NCBI RefSeq assembly: GCF_002140715.2 | Contig: NZ_NGLE02000001.1 | Location: forward strand, 987,001-1,051,000 | Origin: Enterococcus sp. 4G2_DIV0659 | GTDB lineage: Bacteria > Bacillota > Bacilli > Lactobacillales > Enterococcaceae | DNA: 64,000 nt | Direction of reading: 5' to 3' | Shown here: piece by piece, positions 36,891 to 43,684 of the stretch | Layout of the letters: each line of letters begins with the position of its first letter | Position numbering within the stretch: position 1 is the stretch's first letter | Program-made: the position numbers and the translations under genes | Notes under the pieces: model-generated | Databases searched by the model: none | Seen by the model: the letters and a program-made list of their open reading frames with translations, nothing else | What the model was told of the DNA's origin: nothing

Positions 36891-37724
36891 TTAAAATAGA
36901 TCCATTTGTTTCGGATTTAAATTTTCGTATTCTAGTTTTAATGCTGCTTTCATTTCCAACAAATTCTCTGCCGCATCCCCGCCAGAATTGTTATTAAAGA
37001 TTACACCAATCTCTTGTGTTTGAGTCAACACTTTTTCAATAGATTCACTTAGTTCGGCAATTTCTTCAGTGTTATAGCGATATAATGTCCGCTTCTTGCG
37101 CCAATCTTTATCATTAGCCATCCAACCAGCTGCATTGCGTCCGTGAAAACGAAATAGAGTCAATTGATCATTTGTTACAAATGGAAAAAAAGGAACTGGG
37201 TTTGTTGGGATTTGAGGTTCATCTACAATCACCAAGGAGAATTGTTGTGTTTTCATGAAAGACAATGTTTGTTTAATATACTCCGATGTGTACCATGAAC
37301 CATTTCTTAATTCAATTGCAACTGGATACCCAGCAAACCATTGACGAATTTTCTCTAAATATTGAACATTTTCTTTCGTACAGCCAAATGTCCCAGAAAA
37401 TTGAACAAGAAAAGCAAATAGTTTTCCACTTTCAACGATTGGAGCCATACTTGTTAAAAAGGCCTCCACCATCTCTTCCTCATTTGCGTAATATTGCTGC
37501 CACTCACCTTGACAGCTAATTCCACTGTACACTTTCATCACGAAACGAAAGTTATCGGGAACTGATTTTGCCCATTCCTGAACGGAGCTTTGCTTTGGAA
37601 TACCGTAATAAGCTGTATCCATTTCGACCAAAGGCAAGTACCCTGCATATTCATATAATGTCGAGCGCTTTTTTCCAGTTAATTTATCATGCTCATTAAA
37701 AGAGGTCAATCCTAATCGAATCAT
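36891..37724 (-). CDS. DUF72 (YecE-like) TIM-barrel protein
   Basis: A 277-residue DUF72 protein. The family marks are IRLGLTSFNEHDKL at the N-terminus, YLPLVEMDTAYYGIPKQSSVQEWAKSVPDNFRFVMKV, LVQFSGTF, PVAIELRNGSW, and FRFHGRNAAGW near residue 200. GVIFNNNSGGDAAENL is at the end. The fold is a TIM barrel related to UV endonuclease/xylose isomerase-like proteins; no activity is proven. I chose the ATG at 37722-37724. AGGAGG lies 12 nt upstream, a long spacing, so a near-cognate start slightly upstream is possible. Confidence 0.88.
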   Translation of the reverse strand: MIRLGLTSFNEHDKLTGKKRSTLYEYAGYLPLVEMDTAYYGIPKQSSVQEWAKSVPDNFRFVMKVYSGISCQGEWQQYYANEEEMVEAFLTSMAPIVESGKLFAFLVQFSGTFGCTKENVQYLEKIRQWFAGYPVAIELRNGSWYTSEYIKQTLSFMKTQQFSLVIVDEPQIPTNPVPFFPFVTNDQLTLFRFHGRNAAGWMANDKDWRKKRTLYRYNTEEIAELSESIEKVLTQTQEIGVIFNNNSGGDAAENLLEMKAALKLEYENLNPKQMDLF

Positions 37725-37811
37725 ATATGTATGTTTCCTCCTTGCTTTTATCAATAACTATTGCTTATCATTCATTTTACTATACACATCTATTTTATAA
37801 TAAAAAAGGAG

Positions 37812-37920
37812 GTCGAGCAGAAATCTTTCTACCCGAGAACCAAATGAAGACTGTTCAGCATCAACTCACACTTCGCTGTATTTTACAGCAATAAGAAGAA
37901 TTTACGTTTGATTCTGCCGT
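37812..37920. other. Long imperfect hairpin of unknown role
   Basis: GCAGAAATC (from about 37818) and GATTCTGC (to about 37918) are outer arms of a 100-bp palindrome-like structure. An inner hairpin CTTC-GCTGT-ATTTT-ACAGC-AATAA-GAAG lies within it. It sits between the thioesterase terminator and the DUF72 gene. It may be a decayed relative of the structured repeats or a spacer; there is no coding signal. Confidence 0.35.
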
Positions 37921-37928
37921 CTATTCGT

Positions 37929-37982
37929 ATTTAAAGTGTGAAACAAAAGTGCTATCTGCCTTTGTCCCACACCCTTTAAAAT
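37929..37982 (-). terminator. Terminator after the thioesterase gene
   Basis: TTTAAAG-TGTG-AACAAA pairs with TTTGT-CACA-CTTTAAA with small bulges and ends close to the stop codon of the minus-strand thioesterase gene. Confidence 0.65.
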
Positions 37983-37997
37983 AGTTTTATCTATCGT

Positions 37998-38738
37998 TTA
38001 TTGACTTTTTTTCCACGTCATATTTGCTTCACAATAGATTTGACCATCGATTTGAATTTCATGTCGTGTAACTATCTGGTCTTGATCATCCAGCATTTCA
38101 TAATGACTTTCTACCATTTGGCCATATTCTACTTCTTTATCAAATTTTACATTGATAAATGTTGGTTCATGAGTAGCCAAAAAATCATACCCCAAAACAT
38201 CTAGTAACCAATTGAAATAAATAGCATTGTTGACGTGTTGATTGCCGTCAATATCAAAATAGCGCACACGATAAGGGAGAAACTGACCATTCTCGATTTT
38301 TTCGATTTTTTCACCACGATAAATTTTCGTGATTTTTTCACTTTCATATGGTTCAATAATTTCAGGTAATACACTGCTCATTTTGCGATTCTCTTGATCC
38401 ATCAACACAAAAGTGGACTTGATCAATACGCATTCATTTCCCTGTTGGTCATGAATCCAAAAGTTTCTGTAACAGAAATATTTATTGTACGCCATCGCTT
38501 GAGTTGTCACGTTGATCTTTTCTCCAACTCTTGGTAAGCGTGTGATATGAATTTCGTAATTCGTAATAACCCAGCCTAGACCAAACGATGCTACATAATC
38601 TGAACCGCGATTTAACGCATCGCTTTGTTCTTCTGATGTTTTTATCACAACTGCTAACATTGCCGGTATGGTCATCCTTCTAGTTATGTCACCATCATAA
38701 TAGGCAACTTCGTATGGGGTTGTATATTTTTTTGCCAC
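37998..38738 (-). CDS. Acyl-ACP thioesterase (FatA/FatB-like)
   Basis: A 246-residue double hot-dog protein of the bacterial acyl-ACP thioesterase family, which releases fatty acids from acyl carrier protein and so adjusts chain length or phospholipid supply. YEVAYYDGDITRRMTIPAMLAVV is the N-terminal hot dog. VRYFDIDGNQHVNNAIYFNWLLD near residue 160 carries the family's catalytic D-x-N-x-H-V-N-N motif. I chose GTG 38736-38738, with GCAGGAGGAAAAACA upstream. A 16-bp perfect palindrome adjoins its -10 box, so it is repressor controlled. Confidence 0.9.
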   Translation of the reverse strand: MAKKYTTPYEVAYYDGDITRRMTIPAMLAVVIKTSEEQSDALNRGSDYVASFGLGWVITNYEIHITRLPRVGEKINVTTQAMAYNKYFCYRNFWIHDQQGNECVLIKSTFVLMDQENRKMSSVLPEIIEPYESEKITKIYRGEKIEKIENGQFLPYRVRYFDIDGNQHVNNAIYFNWLLDVLGYDFLATHEPTFINVKFDKEVEYGQMVESHYEMLDDQDQIVTRHEIQIDGQIYCEANMTWKKSQ

Positions 38739-38759
38739 TGTTTTTCCTCCTGCTTCTAC

Positions 38760-38781
38760 TTAAGTAGCTACTTAAATTATA
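38760..38781 (-). promoter_or_regulatory. Promoter and 16-bp palindromic operator of the thioesterase gene
   Basis: An extended -10 TGCTATAAT (TATAAT at 38776-38781 on the minus strand) is directly followed by the perfect palindrome TTAAGTAGCTACTTAA (38760-38775), covering the transcription start. FabT, the MarR-type lipid regulator of lactic acid bacteria, is a possible binder, but the sequence is not its usual site. Confidence 0.75.
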
Positions 38782-38937
38782 GCATACATTATTAATTGGA
38801 TTAGTAAAAACAACGATTCCTTCCTAAAATGCATCAAAATTAACACCCTCATTTTTTCTATAGACAGATCCTTTACTCCCCTGTTATAAAAAAGATACAA
38901 TTCGACTTTTTAACTATTTTTTATTAAAAAAAAAAAC

Positions 38938-38991
38938 AAAAAAACTTTTTATAAATAATAGAGGCAAACCCCAAATTTAAAAAGTTTTTTT
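38938..38991 (-). terminator. Terminator of the 20-aa peptide gene
   Basis: A stem AAAAAAACTTTTTA/TAAAAAGTTTTTTT with a T-run on both sides. Together with a smaller hairpin AAAAATACTG/CAATATTTTT at 39010-39037 it closes the short minus-strand transcript. It also faces the thioesterase promoter from upstream. Confidence 0.75.
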
Positions 38992-39040
38992 GCTTTCCCT
39001 AATTGTCAAAAAAATACTGCTATTCAATATTTTTTTTTCA

Positions 39041-39103
39041 CTATACGTGTCCTACATTACCGTACGTAAGCACTTCGTTCAACAGTCCAAAAAGTGTTTC
39101 CAT
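39041..39103 (-). CDS. Putative 20-aa peptide, candidate signalling peptide
   Basis: A 20-codon gene divergent from an HTH/TPR regulator. TTTGGAGGGATAAGA stands before the ATG, one of the best ribosome sites of the region. The product would be METLFGLLNEVLTYGNVGHV, with no signal peptide or basic N-terminus. Two hairpins follow the stop, so it forms its own short transcription unit. The regulator next to it belongs to the class (Rgg, PlcR, PrgX) that commonly reads out small peptides encoded nearby. The lack of a secretion signal is unusual for PapR-like peptides but fits short leaderless ones of the Shp/XIP type. Function is inferred; no family is recognised. Confidence 0.5.
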   Translation of the reverse strand: METLFGLLNEVLTYGNVGHV

Positions 39104-39135
39104 TCTTATCCCTCCAAAAAAATTAGTTGATTCTA

Positions 39136-39158
39136 AATGAATAATACCATACTATTAT
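39136..39158. promoter_or_regulatory. Dyad between the peptide gene and its divergent regulator
   Basis: Two overlapping dyads lie between the genes. AATGAATAATACCATA (39136-39151) matches 8 of the 10 fixed positions of the PlcR box TATGNANNNNTNCATA, and ATAATA-CCATAC-TATTAT (39141-39158) is a perfect 6-6-6 dyad. A TATAAT -10 for the regulator lies at 39172-39177 with no good -35, which suggests activator dependence. Confidence 0.45.
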
Positions 39159-39200
39159 ATAAAACTATAACTATAATGCATAAACATAGAGGGGAAATTT

Positions 39201-40046
39201 ATGAGAATCAAAGGAGACATCATCCGTTCAGTAAGAAAACAAAAAAAATTGTCGCAAGTCACTTTAGCAGCAGGTATTTGTACTCAAGGAACCATTAGTA
39301 ATATTGAAAATAAAAATGTCTGCGATAGTCTTGAAATCCTTGATGCAATTTGTAAAAGGTTAAACCTCAGTCTAGAAAGCGTATTAGATGATAATGATGA
39401 AAAAAAGCTAACAAATTTATTAAATCACGTAGAAAAATTATGCAACACATTAAAACATAAAGAAGCATACTCTTTACTAAAAGAGACACCAATCAATGTT
39501 GCTGATTTTCAGAATAAAGAATTAGAAGTACGCTGGTTTTATTTTATGGGTATTACTAATCTTTTAGGTTTCAATAATACAACAGATAGTTTGTTTTATT
39601 TCTATAGGGCAGATGAACTTGGTGATGTAAATTCTATCTACGCAATTTTATCCGTAAATAGCTTAGGAATTGTTTATGAAATGGCTAATGAATTGGATAA
39701 AGCTCAAGTTTACTATGAAAAATCAATTGATATGCTAAACAAAATGACTACTGTTATGCCAATTGAAGCTACAAAAATATTTTATAATACAGCTAAATTC
39801 TATTCACTGATCAAAAACTATGATGAGGCTTATCGTTTAGCCTCACAAGGAATGGCTTTGAATCAAACGTACCAATCACTGTATATGCTAGATATTCTCG
39901 CTTATGAAGTTGCATTCAATGATTTTATGCGAACACCTGATTTAGCTGCACCTGATTATACTAGTGCAAAGGTTTTTGCTTCGTTTAATGATAATCACCA
40001 CTTACTAACTGCGATTGCTAATGATGAAAAAACCTTACTCCGTTAA
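39201..40046 (+). CDS. XRE-family regulator with TPR-like domain (Rgg/PlcR/RNPP type)
   Basis: A 281-residue regulator. HTH_3 occupies about residues 5-62 (IRSVRKQKKLSQVTLAAGICTQGTISNIENKN), where TQGTISNIEN is the recognition helix of RNPP proteins. Residues about 70-275 form TPR-like helical pairs, for example SIYAILSVNSLGIVYEMANELDKAQVYYEKSIDML. Members bind small hydrophobic peptides that switch DNA binding. It lies divergent to the 20-codon gene and 250 bp upstream of the chitin operon, so it may control either. AGAGGGGAAATTT precedes the ATG, and a strong terminator follows the stop. Confidence 0.85.
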   Translation: MRIKGDIIRSVRKQKKLSQVTLAAGICTQGTISNIENKNVCDSLEILDAICKRLNLSLESVLDDNDEKKLTNLLNHVEKLCNTLKHKEAYSLLKETPINVADFQNKELEVRWFYFMGITNLLGFNNTTDSLFYFYRADELGDVNSIYAILSVNSLGIVYEMANELDKAQVYYEKSIDMLNKMTTVMPIEATKIFYNTAKFYSLIKNYDEAYRLASQGMALNQTYQSLYMLDILAYEVAFNDFMRTPDLAAPDYTSAKVFASFNDNHHLLTAIANDEKTLLR

Positions 40047-40099
40047 AACAGAGCGATTTGGAATAGTTAAACCACAAGTTTGTTTTGAGAATAATGCAG

Positions 40100-40166
40100 T
40101 AAAGCTGGAACAGAAGTATTTCCCCTCGATAAATAGAAGGGGTTGCTTCTGATCCAGCTTTTTTTA
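40100..40166 (+). terminator. Terminator after the regulator gene
   Basis: AAAGCTGGA-CAGAAG-CCCCT and AGGGG-CTTCTG-TCCAGCTT form a long stem, followed by TTTTTTT. Confidence 0.9.
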
Positions 40167-40228
40167 CTTAAATCATGGATTATTCGATAAACTTTTTGCA
40201 TATTATTTACAAAATAATTGTATATAAT

Positions 40229-40277
40229 TTGAATAATAAAATAATTTATGATATATTCTCCATTGTAAACGATATCA
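40229..40277 (+). promoter_or_regulatory. Promoter and perfect cre site of the chitin operon
   Basis: TTGAAT (40229-40234), 17-bp spacer and TATATT (40252-40257). A full match to the CcpA consensus TGWAANCGNTNWCA, namely TGTAAACGATATCA, lies at 40264-40277 right at the expected start of transcription. Carbon catabolite repression of the monooxygenase and chitinase is therefore predicted. Confidence 0.88.
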
Positions 40278-40300
40278 AAAATACTTTAGGAGGAATCACA

Positions 40301-40885
40301 ATGAAAAAAGTAATGCTTAAAACAGTTCTTACACTAAGTTTACTGGTAGGAGGATTATCTATTGCCTCTACTGTCACACACGCTCATGGATACGTTTCAT
40401 CACCAGGAAGTCGTGCTTATTTTGGTAGCAGCCAAGGCGGAAAGCTTAACAAAAATGTCGGCAGAGCTGAATGGGAACCTCAAAGTATCGAAACATTTAA
40501 AAATACATTTATTTCAGGAAAATTAGCAAGTGCGGGTGTTAGCGGCTTTGAACCATTAGATGTCCAAACTGCGGATCGTTGGTATAAATCAGATATTACA
40601 ACAGGTCCTCTTGCCCTTAAATGGACATTGACCGCTCGCCACAGAACATCTACTTGGGATTATTATATGACAAAACAAGGATGGGATCCTAATCAACCTT
40701 TGGATATTAAAAATTTTGAATTGATCGGACAAATTGATGATAAAGCAACGATTCCAGAAACAACCGTTAATCATACAATCACTGTTCCAACTGACCGTAA
40801 AGGTTATCATGTGATTTACGCTGTCTGGAATGTCTATGACACAGCTAATGCCTTTTATCAAGCCATTGACGTAAATGTAAAATAA
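40301..40885 (+). CDS. Chitin-active lytic polysaccharide monooxygenase (AA10)
   Basis: A secreted copper enzyme that oxidatively breaks crystalline chitin and opens it to chitinases. The 194-residue precursor has a signal peptide of 28 residues ending ...VTHA, so the mature protein starts with His29 (HGYVSSPGSRAYF), the first histidine-brace ligand. The second is His114 in LTARHRTSTWDYYM. The single AA10 domain ends at residue 194 with no extra binding module, like the EF0362 protein of E. faecalis. TTAGGAGGAATCACA precedes the ATG. The chitinase gene follows 32 bp downstream. Confidence 0.95.
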   Translation: MKKVMLKTVLTLSLLVGGLSIASTVTHAHGYVSSPGSRAYFGSSQGGKLNKNVGRAEWEPQSIETFKNTFISGKLASAGVSGFEPLDVQTADRWYKSDITTGPLALKWTLTARHRTSTWDYYMTKQGWDPNQPLDIKNFELIGQIDDKATIPETTVNHTITVPTDRKGYHVIYAVWNVYDTANAFYQAIDVNVK

Positions 40886-40917
40886 TTGATAGAGCATATG
40901 GAAAAGGAGCGTCTTTT

Positions 40918-41967
40918 ATGAAAATCAAACAACTTATTCCTCATTTTTTATTACTTTCGGGTATCCTTGCTGCAAATATATTTGTAACAACACCTGTGAA
41001 TGCTGCCGATTCTGCAAGTGAGATGGTCAATGTTACGAACAAAAAAGTCCTTGTTGGTTATTGGCACAATTGGGCTTCTAAAGGAAAAGATGGCTACAAA
41101 CAAGGAACTTCTGCCAATATTTCATTAGCAGAAGTAAACAAAGCGTACAATGTTGTTCCTGTTTCTTTTATGAAAAGTGACGGGATTAACCGTATTCCAA
41201 CATTCGCACCTTACAATAAAACAGATGCAGATTTTCGTAAAGATGTAGGAGCACTCAACAGTCAAGGGCGAACTGTTTTACTTGCTTTAGGTGGTGCAGA
41301 TGCACATATCCAATTGAAAACTGGGGATGAGCAAGCTTTTGCTGATGAAATTATTCGCCAAGTAGAGACGTATGGATTTGACGGATTAGATATTGACTTA
41401 GAACAGTCAGCGATTACTGCTGGAGACAATCAAACCGTTATTCCAACAGCGTTGAAAAAAGTTAAAGACTACTATAAAGCACAAGGAAAAACATTCACTA
41501 TTACAATGGCACCTGAATTTCCCTATTTAAAACCAGGAGGCGCATATGAAAAATACCTAACTTCCCTAGATGGCTATTATGACTATATTGCACCTCAGCT
41601 ATACAATCAAGGTGGGGATGGCGTTTGGGTGGACGAGATCAATAAATGGATTCCACAAAGCAATGATGCGTTGAAATATGAATTTCTTTATTATATGTCT
41701 GACTCAATGATTCATGGCACGCGAACATTCTTGAAGATTCCAAATAATAAATTGGTGCTTGGTCTTCCTGCCAACAACGATGGTGCCGGAAGCGGGTATG
41801 TCATTGATCCAACGGCTGTTTATAAAACGTTTGGTCAATTAGCCAAAGACGGAAACCCAATCAAAGGGTTAATGACTTGGTCTGCTAATTGGGATGTAGG
41901 GACTAATTCCAGTGGTGTTCCTTATAACAACGAATTTGCTAATAGATATGTTCAACTTTTACAATAG
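40918..41967 (+). CDS. GH18 chitinase (secreted)
   Basis: A 349-residue secreted family 18 chitinase with a signal peptide (about residues 1-29, ending VNA). The catalytic motif DGLDIDLE lies at 155-162 with Glu162 as acid. Further active-site strands are FTITMAPEFPYL, YYDYIAPQLYNQG and GLMTWSANWD. It lacks any chitin-binding module, as in the E. faecalis enzyme, and acts with the AA10 monooxygenase encoded just upstream under the same cre-controlled promoter. AAAAGGAGCGTCTTTT precedes the ATG. No chitobiose uptake genes lie within the window. Confidence 0.95.
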   Translation: MKIKQLIPHFLLLSGILAANIFVTTPVNAADSASEMVNVTNKKVLVGYWHNWASKGKDGYKQGTSANISLAEVNKAYNVVPVSFMKSDGINRIPTFAPYNKTDADFRKDVGALNSQGRTVLLALGGADAHIQLKTGDEQAFADEIIRQVETYGFDGLDIDLEQSAITAGDNQTVIPTALKKVKDYYKAQGKTFTITMAPEFPYLKPGGAYEKYLTSLDGYYDYIAPQLYNQGGDGVWVDEINKWIPQSNDALKYEFLYYMSDSMIHGTRTFLKIPNNKLVLGLPANNDGAGSGYVIDPTAVYKTFGQLAKDGNPIKGLMTWSANWDVGTNSSGVPYNNEFANRYVQLLQ

Positions 41968-42030
41968 TAAATAAGAGGACGAAACAATCCTCCATGAGGA
42001 CTATCGTCTTCACCAATCAGAATGAAAATA

Positions 42031-42110
42031 AAGTGATCGACCTACATGTATTTACTGTCATACTAAAGATGATGGCAGTTGCTTGTAGGTTGATCACTTA
42101 TTGAGTTTTT
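42031..42110 (+). terminator. Terminator after the chitin operon
   Basis: AAGTGATC-ACCTACA and TGTAGGT-GATCACTT with an inner ACTG-CAT/ATG-CAGT stem form a long hairpin, followed by ATTGAGTTTTTT. Confidence 0.85.
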
Positions 42111-42139
42111 TCTCCAAACAGTCTTTATTATTTCACTAC

Positions 42140-42454
42140 TTAACCAATCAATTTTAATCCGATCACAGACGCTAAAATCACACCAATAAAAGCAATTCTG
42201 CGCCAATCTTTAGATTCTCCATAAAAAATCATGCCTAAAATAGCTCCCCCAGCAGCCCCGATACCTGTCCAAATAGCATAAGAAACACCCATAGGTAAAC
42301 TTTCCATAGCTAAATAAAGAAAAAGAAAACTACTACCAAACGTTAGAAACAACAATAATAAAGATTTTTTGTCTTTATTTACATTAAAACGATTGATTGA
42401 TCCAACACCTAACATTTCAAAAATCCCTGCAATCATTAAAAATAACCAACTCAT
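42140..42454 (-). CDS. Small multidrug resistance (SMR) family protein, second subunit
   Basis: A 104-residue four-helix SMR transporter: helices at about 2-20, 30-50, 57-78 and 84-103. The N-terminal Glu of helix 1 that carries protons in SMR proteins is in IAGIFEMLGV (Glu13). LPMGVSYAIWTGIGAAGGAILGM is the central signature. It overlaps the previous SMR gene by 4 bp, so the two probably form a heterodimer like YkkCD or EbrAB. Substrates could be guanidinium compounds or quaternary cations. AAAGGAGAAAC is the ribosome site inside the upstream gene. Confidence 0.87.
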   Translation of the reverse strand: MSWLFLMIAGIFEMLGVGSINRFNVNKDKKSLLLLFLTFGSSFLFLYLAMESLPMGVSYAIWTGIGAAGGAILGMIFYGESKDWRRIAFIGVILASVIGLKLIG

Positions 42455-42786
42455 CTTTTTGTTTCTCCTTTCTCACCTGTTACAACTTTCAATCCTATAA
42501 CACCAATCAATAACACAACAATCAATAAAATTTTGGATATTCTGAATTCTTCACCAAAGAATAGAATTCCTGTGATAACAGTTCCTGCAGTCCCTAAACC
42601 GACAAATACTGCATAAGCTGTCCCCACTGGTAAAGTTTCTCCGGCTTTAATCAACGCATAGAAGCTAATCAAAATCAGCAAAGCAGTTAACAAAATTTCC
42701 CACCAAGTCGTACTGTATTTCATGCCAATCACCCATAATACTTCGAAAAAAGCACCAATCATTAATTTTAACCAATCTTTGTTCAT
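42451..42786 (-). CDS. Small multidrug resistance (SMR) family protein, first subunit
   Basis: A 111-residue SMR protein with four helices and the proton-carrying Glu in MIGAFFEVLWVIGMKYS (Glu14). The W-x-I-G-x-K-Y-S segment and LPVGTAYAVFVGLGTAGTVITG are close to SugE/Gdx-type sequences, which favours guanidinium export over classic multidrug transport (inference). The partner gene follows with a 4-bp overlap. AAGGAGGAGTTTCT precedes the ATG. The upstream region has no recognisable guanidine riboswitch but does hold two tandem structured repeats. Confidence 0.87.
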   Translation of the reverse strand: MNKDWLKLMIGAFFEVLWVIGMKYSTTWWEILLTALLILISFYALIKAGETLPVGTAYAVFVGLGTAGTVITGILFFGEEFRISKILLIVVLLIGVIGLKVVTGEKGETKR

Positions 42787-42822
42787 AGAAACTCCTCCTT
42801 AAAATTTAAAAGTACAGTAAAA

Positions 42823-43046
42823 TCGTCCAGCCTTGAATGGAAAATAGAAAAAATATGAGGAGCGCTTTTTGCTCCTTTTATTTTTATCTTTTTCCCGAAA
42901 GGCTAGCTCTTCTCGCTAGATAACATCTAAAAGCTAGATGAGCTCGTCCAGCCTTGAATGGAAAATAGGAAAAATATGAGGAGTGCTTTTTGCTCCTTTT
43001 TATTTTTATCTTTTTCCCGAAAGGCTAGCTCTTCTCGCTAGATAAC
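42823..43046 (-). repeat. Structured intergenic repeat, two tandem 121-bp-period copies
   Basis: Two nearly identical units of about 103 bp start at 42823 and 42944, a period of 121 bp. In the first copy the nested helices are AGCCTT (42829-42834)/AAGGCT (42899-42904), GGAAAA (42839-42844)/TTTTCC (42890-42895), AAAAAT (42849-42854)/ATTTTT (42880-42885) and GGAGC (42859-42863)/GCTCC (42871-42875), with a 7-nt loop GCTTTTT. The inner pair is retained in copy two as GGAGT/GCTCC. CTAGC...GCTAG adds an outer hairpin. Same design as at 18174 and 35821. Confidence 0.85.
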
Positions 43047-43049
43047 AAA

Positions 43050-43105
43050 AAAAGTGCCAATCAATTATTCTATCTAAGGCCTAAGAATAATTGGTTCACA
43101 CTTTT
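43050..43105. terminator. Strong bidirectional terminator-like hairpin
   Basis: AAAAGTG-CAAT-AATTATTCT pairs with AGAATAATT-GTT-CACTTTT around ATCTAAGGCCT. No gene ends close by on either strand, so it may insulate the SMR operon from upstream transcription or end an unseen short transcript. Confidence 0.6.
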
Positions 43106-43462
43106 ATTGATAAGTAACCGGCGTTTCTTATCTAAAGTTATTTATTTTGACTTTACGTTTATAAAACTGATTCCCATTCTACTCTATAACAAACCAATTA
43201 GCAATAGATTTGTATACGTAATTAATTATTAAAAAAAACTTAATAAATTAATGCACTAGCTAACTATTGTTCCTAAAATGAATGATCCCCCAACCTAATG
43301 GTACTTTAGATAGACTCACAGCTCAATTATTCCAACAAAAATAGCCTGATTTTATTATAGGGATAATTTCCAAATATAAAGAAACGTTCTCGAAATAAGT
43401 TTTTCTGAAAATTCAGGCATCATGATTTTGTAAATTCAATCAACATATGATACACTTAATTC

Positions 43463-43544
43463 ATCAAAAAAAGATTCTTAGTGAATCGGTTAACGTTGAT
43501 GTTACTTACTTTAGGCGGTAGTAATATCAGCGTCTTTCTTTTTT
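43463..43544 (+). ncRNA. Candidate small RNA
   Basis: In the 580-bp gap between the SMR leader and pepC a possible promoter (TTGTAA 43428-43433, 17 bp, TACACT 43451-43456) precedes an approximately 80-nt stretch. It has a small hairpin GATTC-TTAGT-GAATC and a convincing terminator (stem ACG-TGAT-TTACT/AGTAA-ATCA-CGT at 43493-43533, then CTTTCTTTTTT). There is no open reading frame with a ribosome site. The rest of the gap (43106-43427) is AT-rich without clear features. Confidence 0.4.
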
Positions 43545-43684
43545 ATAGGCAAATCATAACATACTAAGAACTTTTTAAAAGACGGTGCCTAATCAGGGTA
43601 AAAAGAATGCTTGTCCAGTCCTTTTTAAGTCTATCTCGTTTGCTCCAAATCCTTTAATACGTTTTGCGAGTCTTGTCTTTTTTA

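Noticed and set aside
42787..43046. Guanidine riboswitch upstream of the SMR genes
   Set aside because: None of the conserved cores of guanidine-I, -II or -III was seen; the region is filled by the tandem repeats.
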